A stretch of DNA of 64,000 nucleotides from Burkholderia cepacia (GTDB lineage Bacteria > Pseudomonadota > Gammaproteobacteria > Burkholderiales > Burkholderiaceae): the NCBI RefSeq assembly GCF_001039005.1, contig NZ_LDWR01000004.1, positions 62,001 to 126,000 on the forward strand. Reading direction: 5' to 3'. How positions within the stretch are numbered: position 1 is the stretch's first letter; every line of letters starts with the position of its first letter. This document shows, in pieces, positions 18,048 to 26,217 of this stretch. The notes below the pieces were generated by a model that did no database searches, was not told where the DNA came from, and saw nothing but the letters and a program-made list of their open reading frames with translations. The translations under genes and the position numbers were made by a program.

Positions 18048-18094
18048 TTTTCGATTCCGTTCGTTAAATTTCGAATTCGAACATTTCGTGTTCG
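18048..18094 (+). promoter_or_regulatory. TTCG-rich repeats upstream of glpD, candidate GlpR operator
   Basis: The 75 bases before glpD contain at least five TTCG units on one strand (TTTTCG, GTTCG, TTTCG, ATTCGAACA, TTTCG, GTTCG), with TTCGAATTCGAA forming an inverted repeat at its centre. GlpR-type DeoR repressors bind TTCG/CGAA-containing repeats, so this is the natural candidate site for the nearby glpR product. Base spacing was judged by eye only. Confidence 0.42.
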
Positions 18095-18124
18095 CCCATT
18101 TCCCTCAGACGATAAGGACAGCAG

Positions 18125-19648
18125 GTGACCCAACCGAATCGCTTCGATCTGCTCGTGGTCGGCGGCGGCATCAATGGCGCGGGTATCGCGCGCGATGCGG
18201 CCGGCCGCGGCCTGTCGGTCATGCTCTGCGAGCAGGACGATCTCGCGTCGCACACGTCGTCGTCCAGCACGAAGCTGATTCACGGTGGCCTGCGCTATCT
18301 CGAGTACAACGAATTCGGGCTCGTGCGCAAGGCGCTGCAGGAACGCGAGACGCTGCTGCGCGCGGCGCCGCACATCATGTGGCCGCTGCGCTTCGTGATG
18401 CCGCATATGCCGAACCTGCGGCCGGCCTGGCTGATCCGCATCGGCCTGTTCCTCTACGATCACCTCGCGAAACGCGAACTGCTGCCCGGCTCGCGCGGCA
18501 TCGACATGCGCCGCCATGCGGCCGGCGCGCCGCTGATCGACTCGATCAAGCGCGGCTTCGTGTACTCGGACGGCTGGGTCGACGACGCGCGCCTGGTCGT
18601 GCTGAATGCCATGGACGCGAAAGAGCGCGGCGCCGAGATCCTGACGCGCACGAAGCTCGTGTCCGCCGAACGCCGCGGCGACGAATGGGAAGCGCGGCTG
18701 CAGCACGCCGACGGTTCGATCCGCGTCGTGCATGCGCGCGCGATCGCGAACGCGGCCGGCCCGTGGGTCGGCGAAGTGCTGCACGGCGCGCTCGGCCGCG
18801 GCGCGCATCATAGCGTACGGCTCGTGAAGGGCAGCCACATCATCACGCGCCGCCTGTTCGAACACGATCACGCGTACATCTTCCAGAACCCGGACAAGCG
18901 GATCATCTTCGCGATTCCGTACGAGCAAGACTTCACGCTGATCGGCACGACCGACGTCGAATACACGAACGATCCCGCGAAGGTCGCGATCGACCGCGAC
19001 GAAACGCAGTACCTGTGCGATTCGATCAACCGCTACTTCAAGCGCAAGATCGCGCCGGCCGACGTGCACTGGACCTATTCGGGCGTGCGCCCGCTGCTGG
19101 AAGACGAGAACGCGACGAACGCATCGGCCGTCACGCGCGACTACCGCCTCGAGCTGGACGACGGCGCGGGCGCGCCGCTGCTGTCGGTGTTCGGCGGCAA
19201 GATCACAACCTTCCGCAAGCTCGCGGAAGAAGCCGGCGACATGCTGTGCCGCGCGCTGGGCCGCGACGCGAAAACCTGGACGGCCGGCGTCGCACTGCCG
19301 GGCGGCGACATCGCGAACGCGAAGTTCGACGCGTTCGCCGACGCGTTCGCCAAACGTCATCCGTGGCTGCCCGCCGCGCTCGCCCGCCGTTATGCGCGCG
19401 CCTACGGCACGCGTGCGGAGCGCGTGGTCGACGGCGCGAAGTCGCTCGCCGATCTCGGCGCCGAGATCGCGCCGGGCATCCACGACGCCGAACTGCGCTA
19501 CCTGCGCGACGCCGAATGGGCAACCTGCGCGCAGGACGTGCTGTGGCGCCGCTCGAAGCTCGGCCTGCACGTCACGCCGGGCTCGCTCGATGCCGTGACG
19601 GCCGCGGTCGACGCATGGTTCGCCGCCGCGCACGCGCCGCACGCGTGA
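18125..19648 (+). CDS. glpD: Aerobic glycerol-3-phosphate dehydrogenase
   Basis: A 507-residue FAD enzyme of the inner membrane. It oxidises glycerol 3-phosphate to dihydroxyacetone phosphate and passes electrons to ubiquinone. The N-terminal dinucleotide fold DLLVVGGGINGAGIARDAAGRG is followed by the family signature STKLIHGGLRYLE. Length and C-terminal domain match GlpD. The start is GTG at 18125 with AAGGA upstream. It is the first gene of a same-strand glpD-glpK-glpF series, with gaps of about 105 and 80 bases. Confidence 0.96.
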   Translation: MTQPNRFDLLVVGGGINGAGIARDAAGRGLSVMLCEQDDLASHTSSSSTKLIHGGLRYLEYNEFGLVRKALQERETLLRAAPHIMWPLRFVMPHMPNLRPAWLIRIGLFLYDHLAKRELLPGSRGIDMRRHAAGAPLIDSIKRGFVYSDGWVDDARLVVLNAMDAKERGAEILTRTKLVSAERRGDEWEARLQHADGSIRVVHARAIANAAGPWVGEVLHGALGRGAHHSVRLVKGSHIITRRLFEHDHAYIFQNPDKRIIFAIPYEQDFTLIGTTDVEYTNDPAKVAIDRDETQYLCDSINRYFKRKIAPADVHWTYSGVRPLLEDENATNASAVTRDYRLELDDGAGAPLLSVFGGKITTFRKLAEEAGDMLCRALGRDAKTWTAGVALPGGDIANAKFDAFADAFAKRHPWLPAALARRYARAYGTRAERVVDGAKSLADLGAEIAPGIHDAELRYLRDAEWATCAQDVLWRRSKLGLHVTPGSLDAVTAAVDAWFAAAHAPHA

Positions 19649-19753
19649 TCCGAATGCAGTTGCAGTTGTCTTACCGACGTTGACTCACCGACGCGCCGCC
19701 CACCATGCGGCGCGCATCACAACTAAGCCAATCCACGGATGGAGATGAGAGAC

Positions 19754-21256
19754 ATGCAGGACCAGTACATCCTCGCGCTTGACCAGGGCACCACGAGTTC
19801 CCGCGCGATGCTGTTCGATCGCCAGGGCAATATCGTATCGATCGCCCAGAAGGAATTCGAACAGATCTACCCGCAACCCGGCTGGGTCGAGCACGACCCT
19901 CAGGAAATCTGGTCGACGCAAGCCGGCGTCGCCGCTGAAGCCGTCACGCGCACGGGCCTGAACGGCACGTCGATCGCTGCGATCGGCATCACCAACCAGC
20001 GCGAAACGACGATCGTCTGGGATCGCGAGACGGGCCAGCCCGTCTACAACGCGATCGTCTGGCAGGATCGCCGCACGGCCGATTTCTGCGACTCGCTGAA
20101 GCAGCAGGGTCTCGAAGCGAAGGTGCGCGCGAAGACCGGCCTGCCGATCGACTCGTACTTCTCGGCGACGAAGATCCGCTGGATCCTCGACAACGTGCCG
20201 GGCGCGCGCGACAAGGCGCGCCAGGGCAAGCTCGCGTTCGGCACCGTCGACAGCTGGCTCGTGTGGAACTTCACGAAGCACGAACTGCACGTGACCGACG
20301 TGACGAACGCATCGCGCACGATGCTGTTCAACATCCATACGCGCGAGTGGGACAACGAGCTGCTCGAGCTGCTCGACATCCCGCGCAGCATGCTGCCGGA
20401 AGTAAAGGCGTCGTCGGAAATCTACGGCTACACGAAGACGACCGTGTTCGCATCGAAGATCCCGCTTGCGGGCATCGCCGGCGACCAGCAGGCCGCCCTG
20501 TTCGGCCAGATGTGCACGACGTCGGGCATGGTGAAGAACACCTACGGCACCGGCTGCTTCCTGATGATGAACACCGGCAACAAGCCGATCGAGTCGAAGA
20601 ACAACCTCGTCACGACGATCGCATGGCAGGTCGGCGACGACGTGCAGTACGCGCTCGAAGGCAGCATCTTCATCGCGGGCGCGGTCGTGCAGTGGCTGCG
20701 CGACGGCATGGGCATCATCAAGAGCGCGGCGGAAATCGAAGCGCTCGCCGCGAGCGTGCCGCACACCGACGGCGTCTATCTCGTGCCCGCGTTCGCCGGC
20801 CTCGGCGCACCGCACTGGAACGCGCGGGCGCGCGGCTCGGTGTTCGGCGTCACGCGCGGCACGACCTCCGCGCACCTCGCGCGCGCGGCGCTCGATGCGA
20901 TCGCGTACCAGTCGCTCGACGTGCTGGCCGCGATGGAGGCCGATTCGGGCATCAGCATCGGCGAGCTGCGCGTCGACGGCGGCGCGAGCGCGAACAACCT
21001 GCTGATGCAGTTCCAGGCCGACCTGCTCGGCGTCGACGCGGTGCGTCCGCAGATTACCGAGACGACCGCGCTCGGCGCGGCGTATCTCGCGGGTCTCGCG
21101 ATCGGCTACTGGAAGAACCTCGACGAAGTGCGCGACCAGTGGCAGCTCGACCGCCGCTTCTCGCCGTCGATGCCGAAGGAGCAGGTCGAACGCTGCATGT
21201 CCGGCTGGCAGCGTGCGGTGCGCGCGGCGAAGGCGTGGGCCGACGACACGCAGTAA
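19754..21256 (+). CDS. glpK: Glycerol kinase
   Basis: A 500-residue FGGY-family kinase that phosphorylates glycerol to glycerol 3-phosphate with ATP. Recognisable parts are [12 protein letters not shown] at the N-terminus, [25 protein letters not shown] and the adenine-binding [19 protein letters not shown] near residue 410. Several ATGs are in frame at the start; the one at 19754 best matches the family N-terminus and has GGAG/GAGA upstream. It lies between glpD and glpF, so glycerol entry, phosphorylation and oxidation are encoded together. Confidence 0.97.
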   Translation: MQDQYILALDQGTTSSRAMLFDRQGNIVSIAQKEFEQIYPQPGWVEHDPQEIWSTQAGVAAEAVTRTGLNGTSIAAIGITNQRETTIVWDRETGQPVYNAIVWQDRRTADFCDSLKQQGLEAKVRAKTGLPIDSYFSATKIRWILDNVPGARDKARQGKLAFGTVDSWLVWNFTKHELHVTDVTNASRTMLFNIHTREWDNELLELLDIPRSMLPEVKASSEIYGYTKTTVFASKIPLAGIAGDQQAALFGQMCTTSGMVKNTYGTGCFLMMNTGNKPIESKNNLVTTIAWQVGDDVQYALEGSIFIAGAVVQWLRDGMGIIKSAAEIEALAASVPHTDGVYLVPAFAGLGAPHWNARARGSVFGVTRGTTSAHLARAALDAIAYQSLDVLAAMEADSGISIGELRVDGGASANNLLMQFQADLLGVDAVRPQITETTALGAAYLAGLAIGYWKNLDEVRDQWQLDRRFSPSMPKEQVERCMSGWQRAVRAAKAWADDTQ

Positions 21257-21337
21257 CCGTCAGCACTCCATACGAAATACAACAACACCGGCGGACCGCG
21301 CAACGCGCGAGTCCGCCGTGACATACGAGAGACAATC

Positions 21338-22054
21338 ATGTCACCATATATTGCAGAATTCATCGGCACAGCGATCCTCGTGCTGCTCGGCAACGGCGCG
21401 GTCGCAAACGTGCTGCTTGCAAAGACCAAGGGCAAAGGCGCGGACCTGATCGTGATCGTGATGGGCTGGGCGATGGCCGTCTTCGTCGCGGTCTACGTGA
21501 CCGCGTCGTTCAGCGGCGCACACCTGAACCCGATCGTGACGATCAGTCTCGCGCTCGCGGGCAAGTTCGCGTGGTCGAAGGTCGGCGGCTACATCCTCGC
21601 GCAGATGCTCGGCGGGATGGCGGGCGCACTGCTCGTGTGGCTCGCCTATCGTCAGCACTTCGCGAAGGAAGCCGATGCCGACCTGAAGCTCGCGGTGTTC
21701 TGCACCGCGCCCGCGATCCGCAGCGTCACGCACAACGTGCTGACCGAAGCGATCTGCACGTTCGTGCTGATCCTCGGCGTGCTGTACCTCGCCTCGCCGC
21801 AAGTCGGCCTCGGCGCACTCGACGCGCTGCCCGTCGGCCTGCTCGTGCTCGGCATCGGCATCTCGCTCGGCGGCCCGACCGGTTATGCGATGAGCCCCGC
21901 TCGCGACCTGTCGCCGCGCATCATGCACGCGCTGCTGCCGATTCCCGGCAAGCGCGACAGCGACTGGCGCTATGCATGGGTGCCCGTCGTCGGCCCGCTG
22001 CTGGGCGGCGCCGCGGCGGCCGGGCTGTATCTGCACCTGCACGCGACGGTCTGA
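21338..22054 (+). CDS. glpF: Glycerol uptake facilitator (MIP/aquaglyceroporin family)
   Basis: A 238-residue channel protein with six membrane segments and two half-helix loops. The two NPA boxes are both altered: the first reads NPI (residues 64-66, HLNPIVTI) and the second SPA (186-188, GYAMSPARDLSPR). The arginine of the selectivity filter, directly after the second box, is kept. GPTGYAMSPARDLSPR otherwise matches GlpF. Placement after glpK supports glycerol uptake. The start ATG has GAGA upstream at a distance of about 7-10 bases. A strong terminator follows 17 bases after the stop. Confidence 0.93.
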   Translation: MSPYIAEFIGTAILVLLGNGAVANVLLAKTKGKGADLIVIVMGWAMAVFVAVYVTASFSGAHLNPIVTISLALAGKFAWSKVGGYILAQMLGGMAGALLVWLAYRQHFAKEADADLKLAVFCTAPAIRSVTHNVLTEAICTFVLILGVLYLASPQVGLGALDALPVGLLVLGIGISLGGPTGYAMSPARDLSPRIMHALLPIPGKRDSDWRYAWVPVVGPLLGGAAAAGLYLHLHATV

Positions 22055-22070
22055 TCGCTGTTTCACCGAA

Positions 22071-22100
22071 ACGCGCGGCGTTCATCGCCGCGCGTTTTTC
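22071..22100 (+). terminator. Intrinsic terminator of the glp genes
   Basis: ACGCGCGGCG (22071-22080) and CGCCGCGCGT (22086-22095) form a perfect 10-bp stem with loop TTCAT, followed directly by TTTTCG. Confidence 0.88.
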
Positions 22101-22147
22101 GCCTCCCCTCCCCCGCATCACCGCCGCTTCGCCGGCACCGCCTCCCG

Positions 22148-23398
22148 CTACCGCTCGCCTTCGGCTGACACCAGCGATTTCAGCTTCACGCCCGCATCCG
22201 CGACCGCGGCCGGCGTCACGTCGATCCTCCGCTCGACCAGCATTCTCGCCACGCGCATCTCCTTGACGAATCCCGACGCGCGGCCGAAACCGCTTGCCGC
22301 GACCAGCCTCGCGTGGGTGTCGAAATGGAAATGGATTTCCGCGTCGTCGCCGAGCACGCGCGCGACCGACCGTTCGCCGAGTGCCGGCTCCCCGGCCACC
22401 TGCAACTGCGCGTCGTACTGATCCGACCAGAACCATGGCGTCTCGCGATACGGCTCGTCGGCGCCGAGCATGTTGCGCGCGGCGATGCGCGCCTGCGTCT
22501 CGGCGCCGTGCCATGTCTCCTGCCGGATGAGCCGCCCCGACAACGCGCTCGGAAACACCGCGACGTCGCCGGCCGCATGAATGCCGCGCACCGATGTCTC
22601 GAGCCGCGCGTTCACGACGATGCCGCGATCGACCGCGAGGCCTGCTTCGCGCGCCAGCTCGTCGGCCGGTTCGAGGCCGATGCCGGCCACGACCGTATCG
22701 GCGATCAGCGTGTCGCCGTCGTCGAGCACGACGGTCAGCGCGCCGCCTGCCGCGCGCTCGATCGCAACGGGTTTCCGGTTCACACGGATCGCCACGCCCT
22801 GCTGCTCGTGCAGCGCCTGCACGCGCGCCGCGATCGTTTCCGGCACGGCACGCCCGAGCAGGCGCGGCGCCGCGTCGAGCACCGTCACGCGGCAGCCGCG
22901 CAATCGCGCCGACGCGGCGACTTCGAGACCGATGAAACCACCGCCGATCAGCACGATCCGTGCGCCGGGTACGAGCCGTGCGCCGAGCGCCGCCGCGTCG
23001 TCGAGCGTGCGCAATGCAAACACGCCGTCTAACGCCGCGCCCGGAATCGCGAGACGGCGCGCGCGGCCGCCGGTCGCAAGCAGCAGCGCGTCGTAGCCGA
23101 ACACTCGCCCGCCGGACACGCGCACTTCGCGTGCGTGCGGATCGATGCGCTCGACCGTCGCGACGACCGGCTCGATGCCGTCGGCCGCCCAGGCGGCCGG
23201 ATCCCGCAACCGGCACTGCGCCGCGCTGCGCTCGCCCGTCAGCACGCCCTTCGACAACGGCGGACGCTCGTACGGCAAGTGCGCTTCCGCGCCGATCATC
23301 ACGATGCGCCCGCGCCAGCCGGACTCGCGCAGCACCTGCGCCGCGCGGCCGCCCGCATGGCCCGCGCCGACGATCGCCATCACACGGTCGGTCGTCAT
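22148..23398 (-). CDS. FAD-dependent ferredoxin reductase (MocF-like)
   Basis: A 416-residue two-dinucleotide-domain flavoprotein: FAD motif AIVGAGHAGGRAAQVL at residues 8-23, LPYERPPLSKGVL at about 42-54, NAD(P)H motif IVLIGGGFIGLEVAASA at about 146-162 and GIHAAGDVA at about 272-280. It belongs to the reductases that feed electrons to Rieske or plant-type ferredoxins of oxygenases. Four bases separate it from the Rieske ferredoxin gene upstream, and the desaturase-like oxygenase lies before that. The three form an electron-transfer chain in the order reductase, ferredoxin, oxygenase, as in rhizobial MocF-MocE-MocD. The substrate of this chain is not shown. Confidence 0.92.
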   Translation of the reverse strand: MTTDRVMAIVGAGHAGGRAAQVLRESGWRGRIVMIGAEAHLPYERPPLSKGVLTGERSAAQCRLRDPAAWAADGIEPVVATVERIDPHAREVRVSGGRVFGYDALLLATGGRARRLAIPGAALDGVFALRTLDDAAALGARLVPGARIVLIGGGFIGLEVAASARLRGCRVTVLDAAPRLLGRAVPETIAARVQALHEQQGVAIRVNRKPVAIERAAGGALTVVLDDGDTLIADTVVAGIGLEPADELAREAGLAVDRGIVVNARLETSVRGIHAAGDVAVFPSALSGRLIRQETWHGAETQARIAARNMLGADEPYRETPWFWSDQYDAQLQVAGEPALGERSVARVLGDDAEIHFHFDTHARLVAASGFGRASGFVKEMRVARMLVERRIDVTPAAVADAGVKLKSLVSAEGER

Positions 23399-23402
23399 CG
23401 CG

Positions 23403-23711
23403 TCACACCTCGATCAGGATACGGCCGCCTTCCACCTTCGCGCGATACGTGCGCAGCTTCTCGCACGCGGGCGCGGACAGCGGCCGGCCGTCGCGCACGT
23501 CGAAGCGTCCGTTGTGCTTCGGGCATTCGATCACGTGATCGATCACGAGCCCGTCCGCGAGATGCACGTGCTCGTGCGTGCACAGGCCGTCGCTCGCATA
23601 AACGTGACCGTCGATCCGGTAGATCGCGTACGTGCGGCCTGCGTGATCGAAGCGCGCGACGTCTTCATCGTCGATGTCGTCGAGCGCGCCGGTGTCGATC
23701 CATTGCGTCAT
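23403..23711 (-). CDS. Rieske [2Fe-2S] ferredoxin, MocE family
   Basis: A 102-residue soluble ferredoxin with the Rieske cluster ligands in CTHEHVHL (about 44-51) and CPKHNGRFD (about 63-71). The second-box sequence and the size match MocE-type ferredoxins rather than those of ring-hydroxylating dioxygenases. It would carry electrons from the downstream reductase to the upstream desaturase-like oxygenase. GGAGACACGC precedes the ATG. It sits 36 bases after the desaturase gene and 4 bases before the reductase gene, clearly one transcript. Confidence 0.94.
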   Translation of the reverse strand: MTQWIDTGALDDIDDEDVARFDHAGRTYAIYRIDGHVYASDGLCTHEHVHLADGLVIDHVIECPKHNGRFDVRDGRPLSAPACEKLRTYRAKVEGGRILIEV

Positions 23712-23747
23712 GATGCGTGTCTCCTTGATCGGGTGGTTCGATGTCCG

Positions 23748-24830
23748 TCACGCGCGCGCCGTGTCCGGCACCGGCCGCACGACGTGATGGGACGGATCGC
23801 GCGTCTGCCGGACCAGCGCCGGCACGATCTCCGCATACGCGGCGAGCGTGCTGCGGTACGGCGGCGGCATGTCGGCCTTCACGGCCTCGTGCAGCTTCGG
23901 CAGCGCGTGGAACGGCACCATCGGGAACATGTGGTGCTCGACGTGATAGTTCATGTTCCAGTACAGGAAGCGGAACACGGGATTCATCATCACGGTCCGG
24001 CAGTTGCGCCGGTGATCGAGCACGTTCTCGGGCATGCCCGCGTGCTGCGTGAGGCCGAAATACAGGTACAGCCACGCGCCGTAAAGGCTCGGCAGCCCGA
24101 TGTAGAGCAGCGGCAGGATCGTGCGCCAGTACAGCGAAGCACCCGCCACGAGCGCGTAGACCGCGAGATGGATGCGCGCCTCGCGCGCGACCTTCGGCCA
24201 TTCCGATTCAGGCACGTAGGTGCGCGCCTCGTCGTCGAGCCGGCCGGTGAACGCGACGGCGATCATCTTGCGCAACTCGCCGGCCACATGCTTCAGCGCG
24301 ACGACGTTCAGCACGAGCGCGAGCCAGTCGGTCGGCTTCGGCGCGGCGATTTCCGGATCGCGCCCGACGACCAGCGTATCGGTGTGATGGCGCGCGTGGC
24401 TCCAGCGCCATGCCGTCGCGCCGCGAAACACCTGGAACGATGCGACCTGGTACAGCGCGTCGTTCATCCAGCGCGTGCGGAACGCGGTGCCGTGCCCGCA
24501 TTCGTGCCAGCGCGAGTCGGCCGGGCTGCAGTAGAGCGTGCCGTACACGAAGAATGCGGGAATCGCCCATGCCGAATGCGTGTGCCACGCGAACCACGCA
24601 AGCACGCCGCTGGCCGCGATCGCCACGTACCAGATCAGCGTGTCGCGGATCGCGCGCGCGTCGCCGCGCTGCATCAGCTGCTTCATCAGCGGCCGCGGCA
24701 CCGCGCATCGGTACCACGCGGCGTTGACGAGCCCCGCCGCGTGTGCGCGCTCGCCGGCGCCGCCGATCAGTCGGTATTCCTGACGGCGCGCCGCCCTGCG
24801 ATCGTGCGCCTGGTCGTCCGAATGGGCCAC
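23748..24830 (-). CDS. Membrane fatty-acid-desaturase-fold oxygenase (MocD-like)
   Basis: A 360-residue membrane protein with four or more hydrophobic segments and all three histidine boxes of the desaturase/hydroxylase superfamily: HECGH near residue 109, HARHH near 144 and NYHVEHH near 294. These hold a non-heme di-iron centre facing the cytoplasm. Grouping with a MocE ferredoxin and a reductase suggests a MocD-type oxygenase, known in rhizobia from demethylation of the rhizopine 3-O-methyl-scyllo-inosamine, rather than a lipid desaturase. The divergent inositol-type genes fit that view. A lipid desaturase role cannot be excluded from sequence alone. It is the first gene of its operon. Confidence 0.9.
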   Translation of the reverse strand: MAHSDDQAHDRRAARRQEYRLIGGAGERAHAAGLVNAAWYRCAVPRPLMKQLMQRGDARAIRDTLIWYVAIAASGVLAWFAWHTHSAWAIPAFFVYGTLYCSPADSRWHECGHGTAFRTRWMNDALYQVASFQVFRGATAWRWSHARHHTDTLVVGRDPEIAAPKPTDWLALVLNVVALKHVAGELRKMIAVAFTGRLDDEARTYVPESEWPKVAREARIHLAVYALVAGASLYWRTILPLLYIGLPSLYGAWLYLYFGLTQHAGMPENVLDHRRNCRTVMMNPVFRFLYWNMNYHVEHHMFPMVPFHALPKLHEAVKADMPPPYRSTLAAYAEIVPALVRQTRDPSHHVVRPVPDTARA

Positions 24831-24922
24831 TCGTGTCTCCTGGGTTCGTTGTGCGTGAGAAGCGCGACAGGCGGCTTCGGCATATCTCCGAAATTAGGCG
24901 TCCCGCCGCCCCCGCTCAATCG

Positions 24923-24944
24923 AAACGTTGACGAAATTTCGCCA
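24923..24944 (-). promoter_or_regulatory. Candidate LacI-type operator, copy A
   Basis: Read on the minus strand, the site ends in CGTCAACGTTT and matches copy B (26127-26148) at 20 of 22 positions; the two differences are AA versus TT in the centre-left. AACGTT at one end is a CG-centred palindrome typical of LacI operators. It lies in the 178-bp gap between the divergent desaturase operon and the LacI gene, so it could control both. Confidence 0.58.
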
Positions 24945-25008
24945 TCGTTTTAGCGTTCCCGGCAACGCCACGCACCCGATGATGGCGACCACCACGATGG
25001 AGACGACC

Positions 25009-26073
25009 ATGGCAGGTGAATCCGGGCCGCGCTGGCGCAAGCGCACCGCGCGCTTCGACGAGATCGCGGCGCTCGCCGGCGTCAGCACGACCACCGTCGA
25101 CCGCGTGCTGAACGAGCGCGGCAGCGTCTCGGCGCAGGCGCGCGAACGCGTGGTGGCGGCGGCGCGGCAGCTCGGCGTGCCGCGTCAGTTGCCCGACACG
25201 CGGCACGGGCTGATCCACGTCGACGTGCTGCTGCCGGACACCGACACGCCGTTCTTCCGGCGGCTGCAACAGGCGCTGCAGCGTTCGCTGCAGATGCTCG
25301 ACCGGCGCGTGGTCGTGCACCGGACGATCCTGCCCGCCGCGGACGACGAACGGGCCGCCGCGTTGATCGAACGGCCCGCCTACCGGCGCGCGGCGCTGAT
25401 CGTCACGGCGCGCGACACGGCCCGCGTGCGCGACGCGCTGGCCGGCGCGATCGCGCGCAGCGAGACCGTCGTCACGATGGTCACCGACATCGGCGGCATC
25501 GCACGCAGGCACTACGCCGGCATCGACAACTACCGCGCCGGACGCACGGCCGGCTACTACATCGGCCGCCTGGCGGCGCGCCCCGGCCGCGTGCTGCTGC
25601 TCGGCGGGCGCATGGGCTACCGCGCGCACGTCGACCGGATGGCCGGCTGCCGCGACCAGCTCGCCGACGCGTTCGCCGCGCTGCGCTGCGACGGCGAGCC
25701 GGTCGAGACGCTCGACCAGGACGACCGCTGCTACCGCGCGGTGACGAAGGCGCTGCAGGCCCACGACGACGTGGTCGCGATCTACAACAGCGGCGCCGGC
25801 TCGGCCGGCATCGAGGCCGCGCTGCGCAAGGCGGGCGCGACCGGGCGCGTGGTCTGGATCGGACACGAGATGCTCGACGAACACCGCGCCTTCATCGAAG
25901 CCGGCGCGATGGATCTCGCCATCGACCAGGATCCGGACGGCCAGGCGATTTCCGCGCTGCAACACGTGCTGCATGCATGCGGGATCGTCGAACAGCCGCC
26001 GCCGGGCGACCCGGTCGAATTCCGCGTGTTCTGCCCGGCGAACGTGAGGACCAGCGCCTACCTGCAGGCCTGA
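25009..26073 (+). CDS. LacI-family transcriptional regulator of the inositol-type cluster
   Basis: A 354-residue regulator. The helix-turn-helix and hinge region spans about residues 14-62 (RFDEIAALAGVSTTTVDRVL), followed by a periplasmic-binding-protein-like sugar domain (VVTMVTDIGGIARRHYAGIDN, LLLGGRMGYRAHVDRMAG). GGAGACGACC before the ATG at 25009 decides the start over upstream ATGs. It stands between a leftward MocDEF-like operon and rightward isomerase and dehydrogenase genes. The same sequence motif occurs before both, so it probably represses both until an inositol-like ligand binds. The ligand is an inference from the neighbours. Confidence 0.9.
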   Translation: MAGESGPRWRKRTARFDEIAALAGVSTTTVDRVLNERGSVSAQARERVVAAARQLGVPRQLPDTRHGLIHVDVLLPDTDTPFFRRLQQALQRSLQMLDRRVVVHRTILPAADDERAAALIERPAYRRAALIVTARDTARVRDALAGAIARSETVVTMVTDIGGIARRHYAGIDNYRAGRTAGYYIGRLAARPGRVLLLGGRMGYRAHVDRMAGCRDQLADAFAALRCDGEPVETLDQDDRCYRAVTKALQAHDDVVAIYNSGAGSAGIEAALRKAGATGRVVWIGHEMLDEHRAFIEAGAMDLAIDQDPDGQAISALQHVLHACGIVEQPPPGDPVEFRVFCPANVRTSAYLQA

Positions 26074-26126
26074 ATGTCGCCGCGCCGCGCGCCGCCAGCG
26101 CGTGGCGAAAAAATCGACCGCCGCAT

Positions 26127-26148
26127 TGGCGATTTTTCGTCAACGTTT
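26127..26148 (+). promoter_or_regulatory. Candidate LacI-type operator, copy B
   Basis: The second copy of the motif at 24923-24944, 70 bases before the first isomerase gene. The shared core is TTTCGTCAACGTTT. It overlaps the right arm of a larger inverted repeat (CGAAAAAATCG at 26106-26116 and CGATTTTTCG at 26130-26139). Confidence 0.58.
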
Positions 26149-26217
26149 GTCATGCAGCCCGCGCGCCGCATCCGTACATTGGGCAGCCTTCCCCAGGACA
26201 ACAACGGACAGGAGACG

